From NCBI RefSeq assembly GCF_004006015.1, contig NZ_CP034766.1, positions 3,195,001 to 3,259,000 of the forward strand: a stretch of 64,000 nucleotides of DNA, given 5' to 3'. A program made the position numbers and the translations under genes. This DNA is from Rhodococcus sp. X156 (GTDB taxonomy: Bacteria > Actinomycetota > Actinomycetes > Mycobacteriales > Mycobacteriaceae). Shown here in pieces: positions 25,096-35,291 of the stretch. How positions within the stretch are numbered: position 1 is the first letter of the stretch; each line of letters opens with the position of its first letter. The notes under the pieces were generated by a model, which worked only from the letters and a program-made list of their open reading frames with translations, did not search any database and was not told where the DNA came from.

Positions 25096-26555
25096 CCGCC
25101 GTCAGCGGGCTGCACGAGGTCACCATCCCGGCGTTCCCGCCGGAGCGGCTGGCCCCGGTGCTCGGCGCCGAGCGGGTCGCGTACTTCACGGAGGTGGCCG
25201 ACGACCTGCAGCACCAGCTCGGCCGCCCGGCGATCTGGAACGTCAGCTCCACCGCCCAGGGCGGTGGCGTCGCCGAGATGCTCCGCGCGCTGCTGGGCTG
25301 GGCCCGCGGAGTCGGGGTCAGCGCACGGTGGCTGGTCATCCCCGGCCCGCCCGAGTTCTTCGCGGTGACCAAGCGGGTGCACAACAACATCTACGGCTTC
25401 GCCGGCGACGGCGGGGAGCTGGGCACGACAGAGCGCGCCCTGTACGAGGCCACCCTGGCGCCCAGCGCCCAGGAGCTGCGTGCCGTGGTGCGCGCCGGTG
25501 ACGTGGTGGTGCTGCACGACCCGCAGACCGCTGGGCTCGTCGACGCGGTGCACGAGCTGGGGGCAACCGCGCTCTGGCGCTGCCACATCGGGATCGACCA
25601 CCCCAACCACTTCTCCGCCACGGGCTGGGCCTTCCTGGAGCCCTACCTGCGCCAGGTCGACCGGGTGGTGGTCACCCTGCCCGCGTTCGCCCCGCCGTGG
25701 CTCGCTCCCGACCAGGTGAGCGCCATCCCACCCTCCATCGACCCCTTCAGCCCCAAGAACCACTACCTGTCCCCGGAGCAGGTGCGCGCCATCCTGGTGC
25801 ACACCGGAGTGGTCCAGGGCGCGCCCGACGCGACGTCACTGCCCACCTTCACCCGCACCGACGGCTCGCCCGACCGGGTGGACCGCTGCGTCGACGCGCT
25901 GCAGGCCGGCCCGCCGGCCCCGGTGGACGCGCCGCTGGTGGCGCAGATCTCGCGCTGGGACCACGCCAAGGACATGGGCGGCGTGATGCGCTCCTTCGCC
26001 GAGCTCGTCGCCCCGCACACCCCCGCGCACCTGCTGCTGGCCGGGCCGGCCGTCGCCGGGGTGGCCGACGACCCGGAGGCCCGGGCGGTGCTGCTGGCCT
26101 GCATGCAGCAGTGGAGCGAGCTGCCCGACTGGATCCGGGCCCGCGTCCACCTGGCCTGCCTGCCGATGGCCGACATCGACGAGAACGCTGCCATCGTCAA
26201 CGCGATCCAGCGGCACGCCACCGTGATCACCCAGAAGAGCCTGGCCGAGGGCTTCGGCCTCACCGTGGCCGAGGCCATGTGGAAGGGCCGGCCAGTCGTG
26301 GCCAGCGCGGTCGGCGGGATCCAGGCGCAGATCGTGGACGGCACCAGCGGCATCCTGCTCGACGACCCCCGCGACCTCGGGGCCTTCGGGGCGGCGCTGC
26401 GCCGCGTGCTCGACGACCCGGCCCTGGCCGACCAGCTCGGCCGGGGCGCCGAGCAGCGCGTGCGGGAGAAGTTCCTGGGCGACACCCACCTCGAGCTGTG
26501 GGTGACGACGCTGCTCGCGCTGCTCGGCCCCGGCGCGGAGCCGGCTACTTCTTGA
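25092..26555 (+). CDS. treT: Trehalose synthase TreT-like glycosyltransferase (GT4)
   Basis: 487 residues with the TreT pattern: WNVSSTAQGGGVAEML near residue 50, the DPQTAGLV and CHIGIDHPN blocks, PPSIDPFSPKN in the hinge, and the GT4 sugar-nucleotide site SLAEGFGLTVAEAMWKGRPVVAS with E-x7-E. TreT makes trehalose from an NDP-glucose and glucose in one step, reversibly. The GTG at 25092 overlaps the leader-ORF stop; the reading frame is open upstream but without a suitable start near. Its tail overlaps the hsp20 tail by 11 bases. Trehalose is a compatible solute and precursor of cell-wall glycolipids in these bacteria. Confidence 0.8.
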   Translation: MTAVSGLHEVTIPAFPPERLAPVLGAERVAYFTEVADDLQHQLGRPAIWNVSSTAQGGGVAEMLRALLGWARGVGVSARWLVIPGPPEFFAVTKRVHNNIYGFAGDGGELGTTERALYEATLAPSAQELRAVVRAGDVVVLHDPQTAGLVDAVHELGATALWRCHIGIDHPNHFSATGWAFLEPYLRQVDRVVVTLPAFAPPWLAPDQVSAIPPSIDPFSPKNHYLSPEQVRAILVHTGVVQGAPDATSLPTFTRTDGSPDRVDRCVDALQAGPPAPVDAPLVAQISRWDHAKDMGGVMRSFAELVAPHTPAHLLLAGPAVAGVADDPEARAVLLACMQQWSELPDWIRARVHLACLPMADIDENAAIVNAIQRHATVITQKSLAEGFGLTVAEAMWKGRPVVASAVGGIQAQIVDGTSGILLDDPRDLGAFGAALRRVLDDPALADQLGRGAEQRVREKFLGDTHLELWVTTLLALLGPGAEPATS

Positions 26556-26946
26556 CCTCGATCTTCACCTTCTTCTCTCGCGGCTCGGTGTCGTGCGGCA
26601 TGGTGATCTCCAAGATCCCGTCCTGGTAGGTGGCGGAGATCTTGGCGGTGTCCGCGCCCTGCGGCAGCGCGATGCTGCGACGGAACGACCCGTAGCTGAA
26701 CTCGCTGCGGTCGTTGTCGCTGTGCGACTCCTGGCGCTCCGCGCTGATGGTCAGCACACCATCCTGTGCGGTGACCGAGATGTTGTTCTCCGGGTCGAAC
26801 CCCGGCAGCTCGGCGCGCACCACGTAGCTGCCGTCCTTGCTGCGCTCCTCGATGCGCACCGGCTTGAACTCCGAGTCCAGCCACGGACTCTCCAGCCAGG
26901 CTGCCAGGCTCGGGAGCATCCGCTGGGTGGGTGCGAGTGACGTCAT
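26545..26946 (-). CDS. Hsp20-family small heat-shock protein
   Basis: 133 residues. The alpha-crystallin domain runs from about residue 30 to the end: VRAELPGFDPENNISVTAQDGVLTISAERQ and the hallmark DGILEITMP near the C-terminus. These ATP-independent chaperones hold unfolding proteins. The ATG at 26946 has GAGAGGAAC upstream. The TreT neighbour suggests a shared stress theme. No full HspR (HAIR) repeat was found upstream, only a CTTGAG half. Confidence 0.92.
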   Translation of the reverse strand: MTSLAPTQRMLPSLAAWLESPWLDSEFKPVRIEERSKDGSYVVRAELPGFDPENNISVTAQDGVLTISAERQESHSDNDRSEFSYGSFRRSIALPQGADTAKISATYQDGILEITMPHDTEPREKKVKIEVKK

Positions 26947-27078
26947 GGTCGTTCCTCTCGTCAGGACGGTGACCTGCTCCGGCCCCGGTGGACGCGGCCC
27001 GGCACCTCCACGGTCCCCCGATCGCTGCTGTGCGGCCACCACCGTCGCGCGTCCCCGCCGCCTTGAGGCCGAAAACCT

Positions 27079-27101
27079 AGGTGTGCCATAGGGTTACACC
27101 T
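27079..27101. promoter_or_regulatory. Inverted repeat between hsp20 and GGDEF-EAL genes
   Basis: AGGTGT and ACACCT arms are separated by 11 bases containing TAGGGT, a -10-like hexamer. The site lies in the 244-base divergent gap and may be an operator for the GGDEF-EAL gene. Confidence 0.35.
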
Positions 27102-27190
27102 GTCCACAGCATGGTGTCGCAACGTCGGAAGGATCTCCCAGTGACTGCAAGGCTCGCTGGCGCCTGCCCGACCACCGAGGGAGCCGGCGC

Positions 27191-29659
27191 GTGCTGAGCG
27201 GGTGGCAGTGGGTCGTCATCCTCAACCTCGTCACCGCCGCGGCCTACCTGGGCATCGCCGGCACCATCCTCAAGGGACTGGTCCAGACCCGCCAGCTGTT
27301 CGCCAACCGGCTGGCGCTGGCCACCTCGTTCATCTTCCTCAGCTGTTGCCTGCACCACGGCCACATGGCGCTGGGGATGCTGACGACCGGTCACCACTCG
27401 GCGCACCACCTCGAGGCGGTGCGCGAGGTGATGGGCGGCTGGCACGGCGTGGCCATCGACGCCTTCGCCGCGGCGGTCGGCATCGTCTACCTCACCCTGC
27501 GCCGGTCCTACGGGGTGCTGCTGCGCAGCCCCGCCATGTTCGAGATGTCCAGCGAGGGCAACTACCGCCAGCTCGCGGCCAACCTGCCCAACACGCAGAT
27601 CTACATGCTCGACCGCAAGCAGCGGGTGCTGCTCGCCGCCGGGGGTGGGCTCTCCGGGGATGCGGCCGCGACGTCGCTGAGCGCCACCCAGCTGGAGGGC
27701 AAGCTCGTCTCCGAGGTCATGTCCGGCCGGCTGCTGGCGGCCTACGTCCCGTACTTCGAGGCGGCGCTGGAGGGCACGCCCGCCGACTTCGACTTCGTCA
27801 GCGACACCAACGGGCGCACCTACCAGAACCACGTCCGCCCGCTGCGCGACAAGAGCGAGACGGTGGTGGGCGTGCTCTTCATCGCCGAGGACGTCACCAG
27901 CGAGCGAGCCGCCCACCAGCAGCTGCAGGAGTCACACGCCTTCAGCGAGGCGGTGCTGGCGACCTCGCCGGACATCACGCTGATCAGCAACCTCGCCACC
28001 GGCGAGCTCGAGTGGGCCTCCCGCGACGCGTTCGCGCTGGTCGGGTGGAGCCCGGAGCAGGTGCAGGCCCGGGAGGGGCTGCTGCTGCGCGACCTGCTGG
28101 CCTCGGAGGACCGCCTCCGACTGTCCTCGATCAACGAGGCCATCCGCGACCTGGCCGACGGGGAGACCCTCACCGACCGGTTCGCGCTGCACGGCCCGGA
28201 CGGGGAGAAGCACTGGATCTCCCGACGCACCACGCCGTTCGGCCGCGACGCGAGCGGCCTGCCGGTGCGCGCCCTGTCGGTCATCCGCGAGGTCACCGAC
28301 CTGGTGGAGGCGGAGCAGCGGCTGCAGCACGCCGCGCTGCACGACCCGCTCACCGGCCTGCCCAACCGCACGCTGCTGCTGGACCGCATCACCTCTGCGG
28401 TCAACCGGGCCGACCGTGCCGGCGACGAGGTGGCCGTGCTCTTTTGCGACCTCGACGGCTTCAAGCGGGTCAACGACACCGAGGGCCACGCGGCCGGCGA
28501 CGTGCTGCTCATCGAGGTGGCCGAGCGGCTGCGGCGGGTGCTGCGCAAGGGCGACTCCGTGGCCCGGGTGGGTGGCGACGAGTTCGTGGTGGTGCTGGAG
28601 CCGCCGGAGGACAGCCAGCCGATGCGCACCCGCGAGGTGGCCACCATGCTGGCCGAGCGCATCCGGGTCGACCTGTCGGAGGCCTTCGTCCACCAGGGCA
28701 ACGAGCACGCCATCTCGGTGAGCGTGGGGATGACCTTCGCCGGGCGCAACCGCGCCGCCGAGGAGGTGCTGCGCGACGCCGACGCCGCGATGTACCTGGC
28801 CAAGCAGCGGGGCAAGAACCGCTTCGAGGTGTTCGACGACCGGCTGCGCGCGGACATCATCGAGCGGGGGCGGGTGGAGCAGGCGCTGCACACCGCCCTC
28901 ACCACCGCCCCCGGCGACCGGCCTGGGCTGTCGGTGGCGTTCCAGCCGATGGTGCACCTGGGCACCGGTGCGCTGGTCAGCTTCGAGGCCCTGGCCCGGC
29001 TCACCGACGCCAACGGTCGCCCGGTCGACACCAACAGCGTCATCGCGGTGGCCGAGGAGACCGGCCTCATCTCCGGCCTCGGCGAGCGGGTGCTGGGCCT
29101 GGCCCTGGACGGGCTGGTCCAGTGGCGCCGCGACCACCCCGAGCACGCGGCAGCCACCGTGTCGGTCAACCTCAGCGGCCGCCAGGCCCGCGACGCAGAC
29201 ATGCCCCGGCTGATCTGCGCCGCCCTGGAGGAGCGCAACCTGCAGCCCACCGACCTGACGCTGGAGCTCACCGAGACGGTGCTGCTGGAGGCGGGCTCGT
29301 CCACGCTGCGCCAGCTGGCCGAGCTGCGGAAGCTGGGCGTGGGCATCGCCATCGACGACTTCGGCATCGGCTACGCCAGCCTGCGGCACCTGGCGATGCT
29401 GCCGGTGAGCGCGGTGAAGGTGGACCGGTCGTTCACCGCGGGGATGGGCACCGACGACACCAGCGCCACCATCGTGCTGGCCATCACCACGCTCGCAGCC
29501 AACCTGGGGCTGGACTGCGTGGTGGAGGGCATCGAGACCGCCGAGCAGCTGGCTGCGCTGCCCACCACGGTGCACGGCCAGGGCTACCTGTGGGGCCGTC
29601 CCGCCCCGTCCCCGCAGCACCCGGCAACCCTGGACACGGTGCGCGCGACCCGCCCCTAG
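27191..29659 (+). CDS. Membrane PAS-GGDEF-EAL cyclic-di-GMP enzyme
   Basis: 822 residues. Three hydrophobic segments with many His residues (LHHGHMALGM, HHSAHH) lie in the first 110 residues, two PAS domains follow (about 120-380), then a GGDEF domain with intact GGDEF at 461-465 and an EAL domain with E599-A600-L601, LELTET, DDFGIGYASL and KVDRSF. Both catalytic sets look complete, so it could make and break c-di-GMP, with PAS deciding. The His pairs in the membrane part might bind a metal or heme, which is inference. Start GTG has GAGGGAG seven bases upstream. Confidence 0.9.
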   Translation: MLSGWQWVVILNLVTAAAYLGIAGTILKGLVQTRQLFANRLALATSFIFLSCCLHHGHMALGMLTTGHHSAHHLEAVREVMGGWHGVAIDAFAAAVGIVYLTLRRSYGVLLRSPAMFEMSSEGNYRQLAANLPNTQIYMLDRKQRVLLAAGGGLSGDAAATSLSATQLEGKLVSEVMSGRLLAAYVPYFEAALEGTPADFDFVSDTNGRTYQNHVRPLRDKSETVVGVLFIAEDVTSERAAHQQLQESHAFSEAVLATSPDITLISNLATGELEWASRDAFALVGWSPEQVQAREGLLLRDLLASEDRLRLSSINEAIRDLADGETLTDRFALHGPDGEKHWISRRTTPFGRDASGLPVRALSVIREVTDLVEAEQRLQHAALHDPLTGLPNRTLLLDRITSAVNRADRAGDEVAVLFCDLDGFKRVNDTEGHAAGDVLLIEVAERLRRVLRKGDSVARVGGDEFVVVLEPPEDSQPMRTREVATMLAERIRVDLSEAFVHQGNEHAISVSVGMTFAGRNRAAEEVLRDADAAMYLAKQRGKNRFEVFDDRLRADIIERGRVEQALHTALTTAPGDRPGLSVAFQPMVHLGTGALVSFEALARLTDANGRPVDTNSVIAVAEETGLISGLGERVLGLALDGLVQWRRDHPEHAAATVSVNLSGRQARDADMPRLICAALEERNLQPTDLTLELTETVLLEAGSSTLRQLAELRKLGVGIAIDDFGIGYASLRHLAMLPVSAVKVDRSFTAGMGTDDTSATIVLAITTLAANLGLDCVVEGIETAEQLAALPTTVHGQGYLWGRPAPSPQHPATLDTVRATRP

Positions 29660-29677
29660 CGGCGGGTGGGCCGGGCG

Positions 29678-31156
29678 CTAGCCGTGCTCGGCGTGCTCGG
29701 TGGCCGTCCAGGCGGCGACTGCCGCGTCGGTGGTCCGGGCGAGGTCGGCGCTGGTGTCCAGCTCCACTGCCCACGGCCACGGGTCGGCGACAGCCGCCAT
29801 CGCGGTCGCGGTCTGCGGGGTGGCCTCGGAGAACCCCGGCCGGCGGGTGCGGATGCGTTCAGCGGCCAGCTCCGGCGGCGCCACGCAGCGCAGCTGCACC
29901 AGCACGGAGGTGGTCGTCGACGCCAGTGCAGTGGCGGCCTGCCGGTGCTTGTCGTCGGTCCACGAGGCGTCCAGCACCACCGACTCCCCCAGCTCCAGGC
30001 ACGCCTCGGCCCGGCGCAGCATGGTGTCGTACACCAGCGCAGTGGCCTCCGGGCGGTAGCGTCCCGCGCCGAAGGTGCCCGCCTCCCCCGACAGCTGCCC
30101 GCGCTCGGTGAGCTCGGCCCGCACCGCGTCGCTGGAGATGACCACTGCGCCCACCTGGGCGGCCAGGGCCGTGGCCACGGTGGACTTGCCGGTGCCGGGC
30201 AGGCCCCCGACCACGCCGAGGCGGATCGTGCCGCGGCGCAGGTGGGCCAGGGCGAGCTCGGTGTGCCTGCGGGCGTCGGCCGCCGCGCCGGCGCGACCCT
30301 GGCTGTGCTGGATGCAGTCCACCTTGGTGCGCACGAACGCCCGGTAGGCCAGGTAGTGGTGGTACAGCGACGTCGGCGGCGGCGGTGCGGCGGCGGCGCT
30401 GGTGCAGCGCTGCAGGAACAGCCCCGCCAGGTCCGGCCGGCCGAGGAACTCCAGGTCCATCGCCAGGAAGGCCACGTCGTCGAGCACGTCCACGAACCGC
30501 AGCCGCTCGTCGAAGTCCAGGCAGTCCAGCACCCGTGGACCGTCCTCCATGCAGAAGACGTCGTCGGTGATGAGGTCGCCGTGGCCGTCCACCATGCAGG
30601 CCTCCCCGATGCGTCGCTCCAGCAGCCGCTGCCGCCCGTCGAGGTAGCCGGTGGCGAGCAGGCCGACGGTCTCCAGCGAACCCGGCGGCAACAGCTCCTC
30701 GGCCCACGGCTGGGTCTCCCGCAGGTTCGCCAGCCAGCGCTGCTGCAGCGCCTCGGCGGTGCCCTCGGCGTCCACCTGCGGGCCGCGGCGGCCCTTGCGG
30801 TGGAAGTCCGCCAGCAGCTGGGCCAGCTCGGCCAGCTGGTCGCGCACGTCGTGGCCGGCGGTGACCAGCGTGGACAGCCGGCGGTCCTCGGGCATCCGGC
30901 GCATCACCACCATCGGCTCCGCGGGGCCGCCGGCCGGATCGCTGAGGTGGGCCACCCCGAGGTAGACGTCCGGGGCCAGCCGCTGGTTCAGCTGCACCTC
31001 GCGGGCGCAGGCCTCCTCGCGCAGCTGTGGGGTGCTGAAGTCCAGGAACCCGGTGGTGACCGGCTTCTTCGCCTTGTAGGCACGTTCTCCCACCAGCACG
31101 ACCACACCGGAGTGCGTCTCCCGGACCTCGGCGAACGGGGCGGCCCAGCTCGACAT
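29678..31156 (-). CDS. Fused APH-like kinase and P-loop (zeta-toxin-like) ATPase
   Basis: 492 residues with two kinase-like parts. The N-terminal half (about 1-300) resembles the aminoglycoside-phosphotransferase fold: [13 protein letters not shown] is the HGDL catalytic-loop motif and [11 protein letters not shown] the metal-binding DFD. The C-terminal half (about 315-492) has the Walker A motif GLPGTGKST and a Walker-B-like VVLDASW. This pairing is a known bacterial family of unknown function. It is divergent from the GH65 cluster by 160 bases and convergent with the GGDEF gene. ATG 31156 has GGAGG nine bases upstream. Confidence 0.8.
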   Translation of the reverse strand: MSSWAAPFAEVRETHSGVVVLVGERAYKAKKPVTTGFLDFSTPQLREEACAREVQLNQRLAPDVYLGVAHLSDPAGGPAEPMVVMRRMPEDRRLSTLVTAGHDVRDQLAELAQLLADFHRKGRRGPQVDAEGTAEALQQRWLANLRETQPWAEELLPPGSLETVGLLATGYLDGRQRLLERRIGEACMVDGHGDLITDDVFCMEDGPRVLDCLDFDERLRFVDVLDDVAFLAMDLEFLGRPDLAGLFLQRCTSAAAAPPPPTSLYHHYLAYRAFVRTKVDCIQHSQGRAGAAADARRHTELALAHLRRGTIRLGVVGGLPGTGKSTVATALAAQVGAVVISSDAVRAELTERGQLSGEAGTFGAGRYRPEATALVYDTMLRRAEACLELGESVVLDASWTDDKHRQAATALASTTTSVLVQLRCVAPPELAAERIRTRRPGFSEATPQTATAMAAVADPWPWAVELDTSADLARTTDAAVAAWTATEHAEHG

Positions 31157-31317
31157 CGTCTGATTCCTCCGGCACGTCTCGGCCATGGGTGCCCTGCCAG
31201 TCTGGCGCACCGGAGGCGCCAGTGGTGGATCCGTGGCCGAGCCGCTGCACGCACTGCCGCACCGGGGCGATACTGGCGGGACGGGTGGGTCCCCGCACCG
31301 CCCGCGGGAGGAGCGTC

Positions 31318-32075
31318 ATGCCCACCGACCCGGAGCCACGACCCCCGCTGGGGCTGCCGCCCAGCGTGCACGCCTGCCTGTTCGACCTGGACGGCGTGCT
31401 CACCCAGACCGCCGTCGTGCACGAGGCGGCCTGGCGGGAGATGTTCGACGCCTTCCTGCAGCAGCGGGAGGGGTTGGCTACCGCCCGTTCACCAGCTCCG
31501 ACTACGACCGCTACGTCGACGGCCGGCCCCGCGCCGACGGGGTCCGCACCTTCCTCCGCTCGCGCGACATCACGCTGCCCGAGGGCAGTCCGGACGACCC
31601 ACCGACGGCCGACACCGTCAACGGGCTGGGCAACCGGAAGAACCGGGCCGTGCTGCGCCGCATCCACGACGACGGAGTGCAGCCCTACCCCGGGTCGGTG
31701 CGCTACGTGCGGGCGGTGCGGGAGGCCGGGCTGCGCACTGCGGTGGTGTCCTCCAGCGCCAACTGCCGCGACGTGCTGGTGGCAGCGGGCCTGCAGGACC
31801 TGGTGGACGCGCGCATCGACGGGGTCACCGCGGCCGAGCGCCACCTGGCCGGCAAGCCTGCCCCGGACACCTACCTGGCCGGTGCGCAAGCCGTCGGGGT
31901 GGAGCCGCTGCAGGCCGCGGTGTTCGAGGACGCCCTGGCCGGGGTGGCCGCGGGACGCGCCGGCGGGTTCGGCCTGGTGGTCGGCGTGGACCGGGTCGGG
32001 CAGGCCCAGGCCCTGCGCGAGCACGGGGCCGACGTCGTCGTCACCGACCTGGGGGAGCTGCTGTGTCGCGACTGA
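31318..32075 (+). pseudogene. HAD beta-phosphoglucomutase-like gene with one-base frameshift
   Basis: The first about 51 codons (ATG 31318, GGGAGGAG upstream) encode the HAD motif [14 protein letters not shown] and the start of the cap. At GAG-GGG-TTGG (about 31470-31473) the frame shifts by -1: the rest, from [18 protein letters not shown] through [19 protein letters not shown] and FEDALAGV, is in another frame and ends at 32075. Restoring one G gives an intact protein of about 252 residues. It pairs with the GH65 gene, whose product sugar-1-phosphate a beta-phosphoglucomutase would convert to glucose 6-phosphate (compare Rv3400-Rv3401). A true mutation, an assembly error in a G-run, or -1 slippage on GGG are all possible. 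Confidence 0.85.
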
Positions 32076-34438
32076 TCAACCACCCGGAGTTCACCGTCGA
32101 TCCGTGGTGCCTGCACGCCAAGAACCTGGACCTGGACGTGCTGGCCCAGACCGAGTCGGTGTTCACGCTCGCCAACGGACACGTGGGCTGGCGGGGCAAC
32201 CTCGAGGAGGGTGAGCCGCACGGGCTGCCCGGCACCTACCTCAACGGCGTCTACGAGCTGCGCCCGCTGCCCTACGCCGAGGCGGGCTACGGGTACCCGG
32301 AGTCGGGGCAGACCATCATCAACGTCACCAACGGCAAGATGATCCGGCTGCTGGTGGACGACGAGCCCTTCGACATCCGCTACGGCCGCATGCACAGCCA
32401 CGAGCGGACGCTGGACTTCCGGGACGGGGTGCTGCACCGCAGCGTGGAGTGGACCTCCCCCACCGGGCGCACCGTGCGGATCAAGACGACCCGGCTGGTG
32501 TCGTTCACCCAGCGCTCCATCGCGGCCACCTACTACGAGGTGGAGCCGGTGGACGGCCCGGCCCGCGTGGTGGTGCAGTCAGAGCTGGTCACCAACGAGC
32601 AGCTGCCTCGGCCGGTGGGCGATCCACGGGTGGCGGTGGCGATGGACAACGTGCTGGTGGCCGAGCGGCACGAGGCGCTCGGCGCCCGAGTGGACACCGT
32701 GCACCGCACCCGGCGCAGCGGCATCCGGGTGGGTGCGGCGATGGACCACGAGGTGCTGCATCCCCCCACCTACCAGCTCAGCTCGGAGAGCACCGACAAC
32801 CTGGGGCGGGTCACCCTGGCGGTGGACCTCAAGAAGGGGCAGTCGCTGAGGTTCGTCAAGTACGTCAGCCACGGCTGGTCGGCCGAGCGGTCGCTGCCCG
32901 GGGTACGCGCCCAGGTGGGGGCGGCGCTCACGGCGGCCCGCCAGACCGGGTGGGAGGACCTGCTCACCGACCAGCAGCGCTACCTGGAGACGTTCTGGGA
33001 CCGCGCCGACGTGGAGATCGACGGCGATCCCGAGCTCCAGCAGGCCGTGCGCTTCGCGTTGTTTCACGTGCTGCAGGCGGGGGCGCGGGCGGAGGGGCGG
33101 GCGATTCCGGCCAAGGGCCTCACCGGCACCGGCTACGACGGGCACGCCTTCTGGGACACCGAGATGTTCGTGCTGCCGGTGCTCACCTACACCCAGCCCG
33201 ACGCTGCGGCCAACGCCCTGCTGTGGCGCTACAACACGCTGACCCGGGCGACCACCCGGGCGCAGCAGCTGGGCCTGGCCGGGGCAGCGTTCCCGTGGCG
33301 GTCCATCAACGGCAGCGAGTGCTCGGGCTACTGGCCGGCGGGCACCGCCGCCTTCCACGTCAACGCCGACGTCGCCGACGCGGTGGTGCGCTACCTCCGC
33401 AACACCCGCGACGTCGACTTCAGCCAGTTCGTCGGGCTGCCCCTGCTGGTGGAGACCGCGCGGCTGTGGCGCAGCCTGGGGCACTACGGACCTGGGGGCG
33501 AGTTCCGCATCGCCGGGGTGACCGGGCCCGACGAGTACAGCGCGGTGGCCGACGACAACCTCTACACCAACCTGATGGCACAGCAGAACCTGCAGTTCGC
33601 GGCCGAGGTGGCCGGTGCGCACCCGGATCGGGCCAAGCAGATGGGGGTCTCCGGCGAGGAGATGGCCGACTGGACGGCCGCGGCGCTGGCGATGTACGTG
33701 CCCTTCGACGAGAAGCTGCGCATCCATCTGCAGGCGGAGTCCTTCAGCCAGCACCAGGTGTGGGACTTCGCCAGCACCCGCCCCATCGACTACCCGCTGA
33801 TGCTGCACTTTCCGTACTTCGACCTGTACCGGAAGCAGGTGATCAAGCAGGCCGACCTGGTGCTGGCGATGCAGCTGCGCGGCGAGATGTTCACCGACGA
33901 CGAGAAGAGCCGCAACTTCAACTACTACGAGCGGCTGACGGTGCGTGACTCCTCGCTCTCGGCGTGCACGCAGGGAGTGATGGCGGCCGAGCTGGGTCAC
34001 CTCGACCTCGCCTACGACTACCTCGGCGAGGCCTCGCTGATGGACCTCAAGGACCTCGAGCACAACACCCGCGACGGGTTGCACATCGCCTCGCTGGCCG
34101 GGTCGTGGATCACCCTGGTGTACGGCTTCGGGGGGATGCGGGAGGCCACCGCCGTGCAGCACTTCAGCCCTCGCCTGCCCAGCGGGATGCACCGGCTGAA
34201 GTTCCACATCGTGCTGCGCCACCGGCGGATGTCGGTGGAGGTGACGCCCGACAGCGCCACCTACCTGGTGGTCGAGGGTGAGCCGCTGGAGATCACCCAC
34301 TTCGGCACGTCGCTCACGCTCACGGCCGGCCAGCCCGTGACGCGGGCGGTGGCTCCGCCCCCGGAGCGGGAGCCACCGCAGCAGCCGGTGGGTCGGGAGC
34401 CGATGCGGCGGCACGAGCCGCGGCCCAGGACCAGCTAG
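32063..34438 (+). CDS. Glycoside hydrolase family 65 disaccharide phosphorylase
   Basis: 791 residues with the GH65 layout: N-terminal beta-sandwich ([30 protein letters not shown]), then an (alpha/alpha)6 barrel from about residue 330 ([36 protein letters not shown]) and the catalytic acid Glu in [14 protein letters not shown]. It should phosphorolyse an alpha-glucoside (maltose, trehalose or kojibiose type), giving beta-glucose 1-phosphate. The GTG at 32063 has GGGGGAG five bases upstream and overlaps the HAD gene by 13 bases. An in-frame reading far upstream crosses two other genes and is not real. With TreT in the same window, trehalose is a reasonable substrate guess. Confidence 0.9.
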   Translation: MSRLINHPEFTVDPWCLHAKNLDLDVLAQTESVFTLANGHVGWRGNLEEGEPHGLPGTYLNGVYELRPLPYAEAGYGYPESGQTIINVTNGKMIRLLVDDEPFDIRYGRMHSHERTLDFRDGVLHRSVEWTSPTGRTVRIKTTRLVSFTQRSIAATYYEVEPVDGPARVVVQSELVTNEQLPRPVGDPRVAVAMDNVLVAERHEALGARVDTVHRTRRSGIRVGAAMDHEVLHPPTYQLSSESTDNLGRVTLAVDLKKGQSLRFVKYVSHGWSAERSLPGVRAQVGAALTAARQTGWEDLLTDQQRYLETFWDRADVEIDGDPELQQAVRFALFHVLQAGARAEGRAIPAKGLTGTGYDGHAFWDTEMFVLPVLTYTQPDAAANALLWRYNTLTRATTRAQQLGLAGAAFPWRSINGSECSGYWPAGTAAFHVNADVADAVVRYLRNTRDVDFSQFVGLPLLVETARLWRSLGHYGPGGEFRIAGVTGPDEYSAVADDNLYTNLMAQQNLQFAAEVAGAHPDRAKQMGVSGEEMADWTAAALAMYVPFDEKLRIHLQAESFSQHQVWDFASTRPIDYPLMLHFPYFDLYRKQVIKQADLVLAMQLRGEMFTDDEKSRNFNYYERLTVRDSSLSACTQGVMAAELGHLDLAYDYLGEASLMDLKDLEHNTRDGLHIASLAGSWITLVYGFGGMREATAVQHFSPRLPSGMHRLKFHIVLRHRRMSVEVTPDSATYLVVEGEPLEITHFGTSLTLTAGQPVTRAVAPPPEREPPQQPVGREPMRRHEPRPRTS

Positions 34439-34459
34439 CTCGCGGTGGCTCGCCCCGCC

Positions 34460-35224
34460 CTACTGCGGACCTTCGGCACGAAGCTTGTCCACGGTGCTCA
34501 TGGCCTCGCGGAGCTGCTCGAGCCAGTCGTCGGTGTGCTCGGCGACCAGCCGGACCGCCCAGACCACGGCGTCGGAGCGCGACCGGGCGATGCCGGCGTC
34601 GACCAGGGTGTCCAGGACCTGCCGCTCGGGCTGGCGCAGCCGAGTCATCACGGGCACCGAGAGGTGGGTGAACAGTCGCTCGACGTCGCCGATGCGCACG
34701 CCCCAGGACAGCGTGCGGCCGTAGCGTGCCTCCGCCTCCGCGGCGATCGCCATCCGCTCCCCCCGGGTGTCCTCCCGGAAGCGGCTCATCCGTCCCTCGG
34801 CCGCGGCCTGAGCTGCCTTGGGGTCGGCAGCGCCCGGAGCGGCTGCCTGGCGCTCGGCCAGGTCGGGCGCGTCGAGCTCGCCCACCACGAGGATCTCCTC
34901 GCGGTCGACCGTGACGGTGGGGGCACCGGTGAACCACTCGGCGGGCAGCCTGCCGTTGAGCCAGGCCCCGGCGTCGCTGGCGTCCGGCAGGTCGGCCTGC
35001 TGCCAGCCGCCACGCCGGCCGAAGCCCCGTCCGCCTCCGCCGGGGCGTCCGTGGGGGCCACCACGGTGACCACCCCGCGGGCCTCCACCCCGACGGCGCC
35101 CGGGGCCCGGACCGCCCTCGGTGTCGAAGGGCTCCTCCGGCGGCTCCCCCTTCCGGAAGCGGCGTGGCCCGTCGAGGCCGGACCGGTTGACCCTGTGCTG
35201 GTGGTGGCGCATGAGCTTCTCCAT
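34460..35224 (-). CDS. RGG/Arg-Gly-rich protein of unknown function
   Basis: I do not recognise the family. 254 residues: a basic N-terminus (MRHHQHRVNRSG), an Arg-Gly-rich stretch (about 45-72) with repeated RGG and RGGPHGRPGG units, then an ordered acidic/Ala-rich part and a C-terminal segment (VDAGIARSRSDAVVWAVRLVAEHTDDWLEQLREA) that reads like a ribbon-helix-helix or similar helical pair. RGG tracts often bind RNA. The start could be ATG 35224 or the in-frame ATG 35212, which has GGAG in front. A clear inverted repeat sits just upstream. It may be an RNA- or DNA-binding protein; this is inference. Confidence 0.7.
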   Translation of the reverse strand: MEKLMRHHQHRVNRSGLDGPRRFRKGEPPEEPFDTEGGPGPGRRRGGGPRGGHRGGPHGRPGGGGRGFGRRGGWQQADLPDASDAGAWLNGRLPAEWFTGAPTVTVDREEILVVGELDAPDLAERQAAAPGAADPKAAQAAAEGRMSRFREDTRGERMAIAAEAEARYGRTLSWGVRIGDVERLFTHLSVPVMTRLRQPERQVLDTLVDAGIARSRSDAVVWAVRLVAEHTDDWLEQLREAMSTVDKLRAEGPQ

Positions 35225-35228
35225 TCGT

Positions 35229-35257
35229 CGTTGTTACATGATTACACCGTAACAACG
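35229..35257. promoter_or_regulatory. Inverted repeat operator before the RGG-rich gene
   Basis: CGTTGTTAC and GTAACAACG are perfect nine-base arms with an 11-base AT-richer spacer, 5-33 bases upstream of the ATG at 35224. The AT content stands out in this GC-rich sequence. A dimeric regulator is likely to bind here, possibly the gene product itself. Confidence 0.65.
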
Positions 35258-35291
35258 AAGGTGGAGATGTGCACGGATCTGCCCGCCCGCG

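Noticed and set aside
27063-27079. HspR (HAIR) element upstream of hsp20
   Set aside because: Only the CTTGAG half is present; the ACTCAAG half is missing.
29666-32062. Very long in-frame upstream extension of the GH65 gene
   Set aside because: It runs antisense to the APH/P-loop gene and through the HAD gene; GC-rich DNA keeps frames open by chance.
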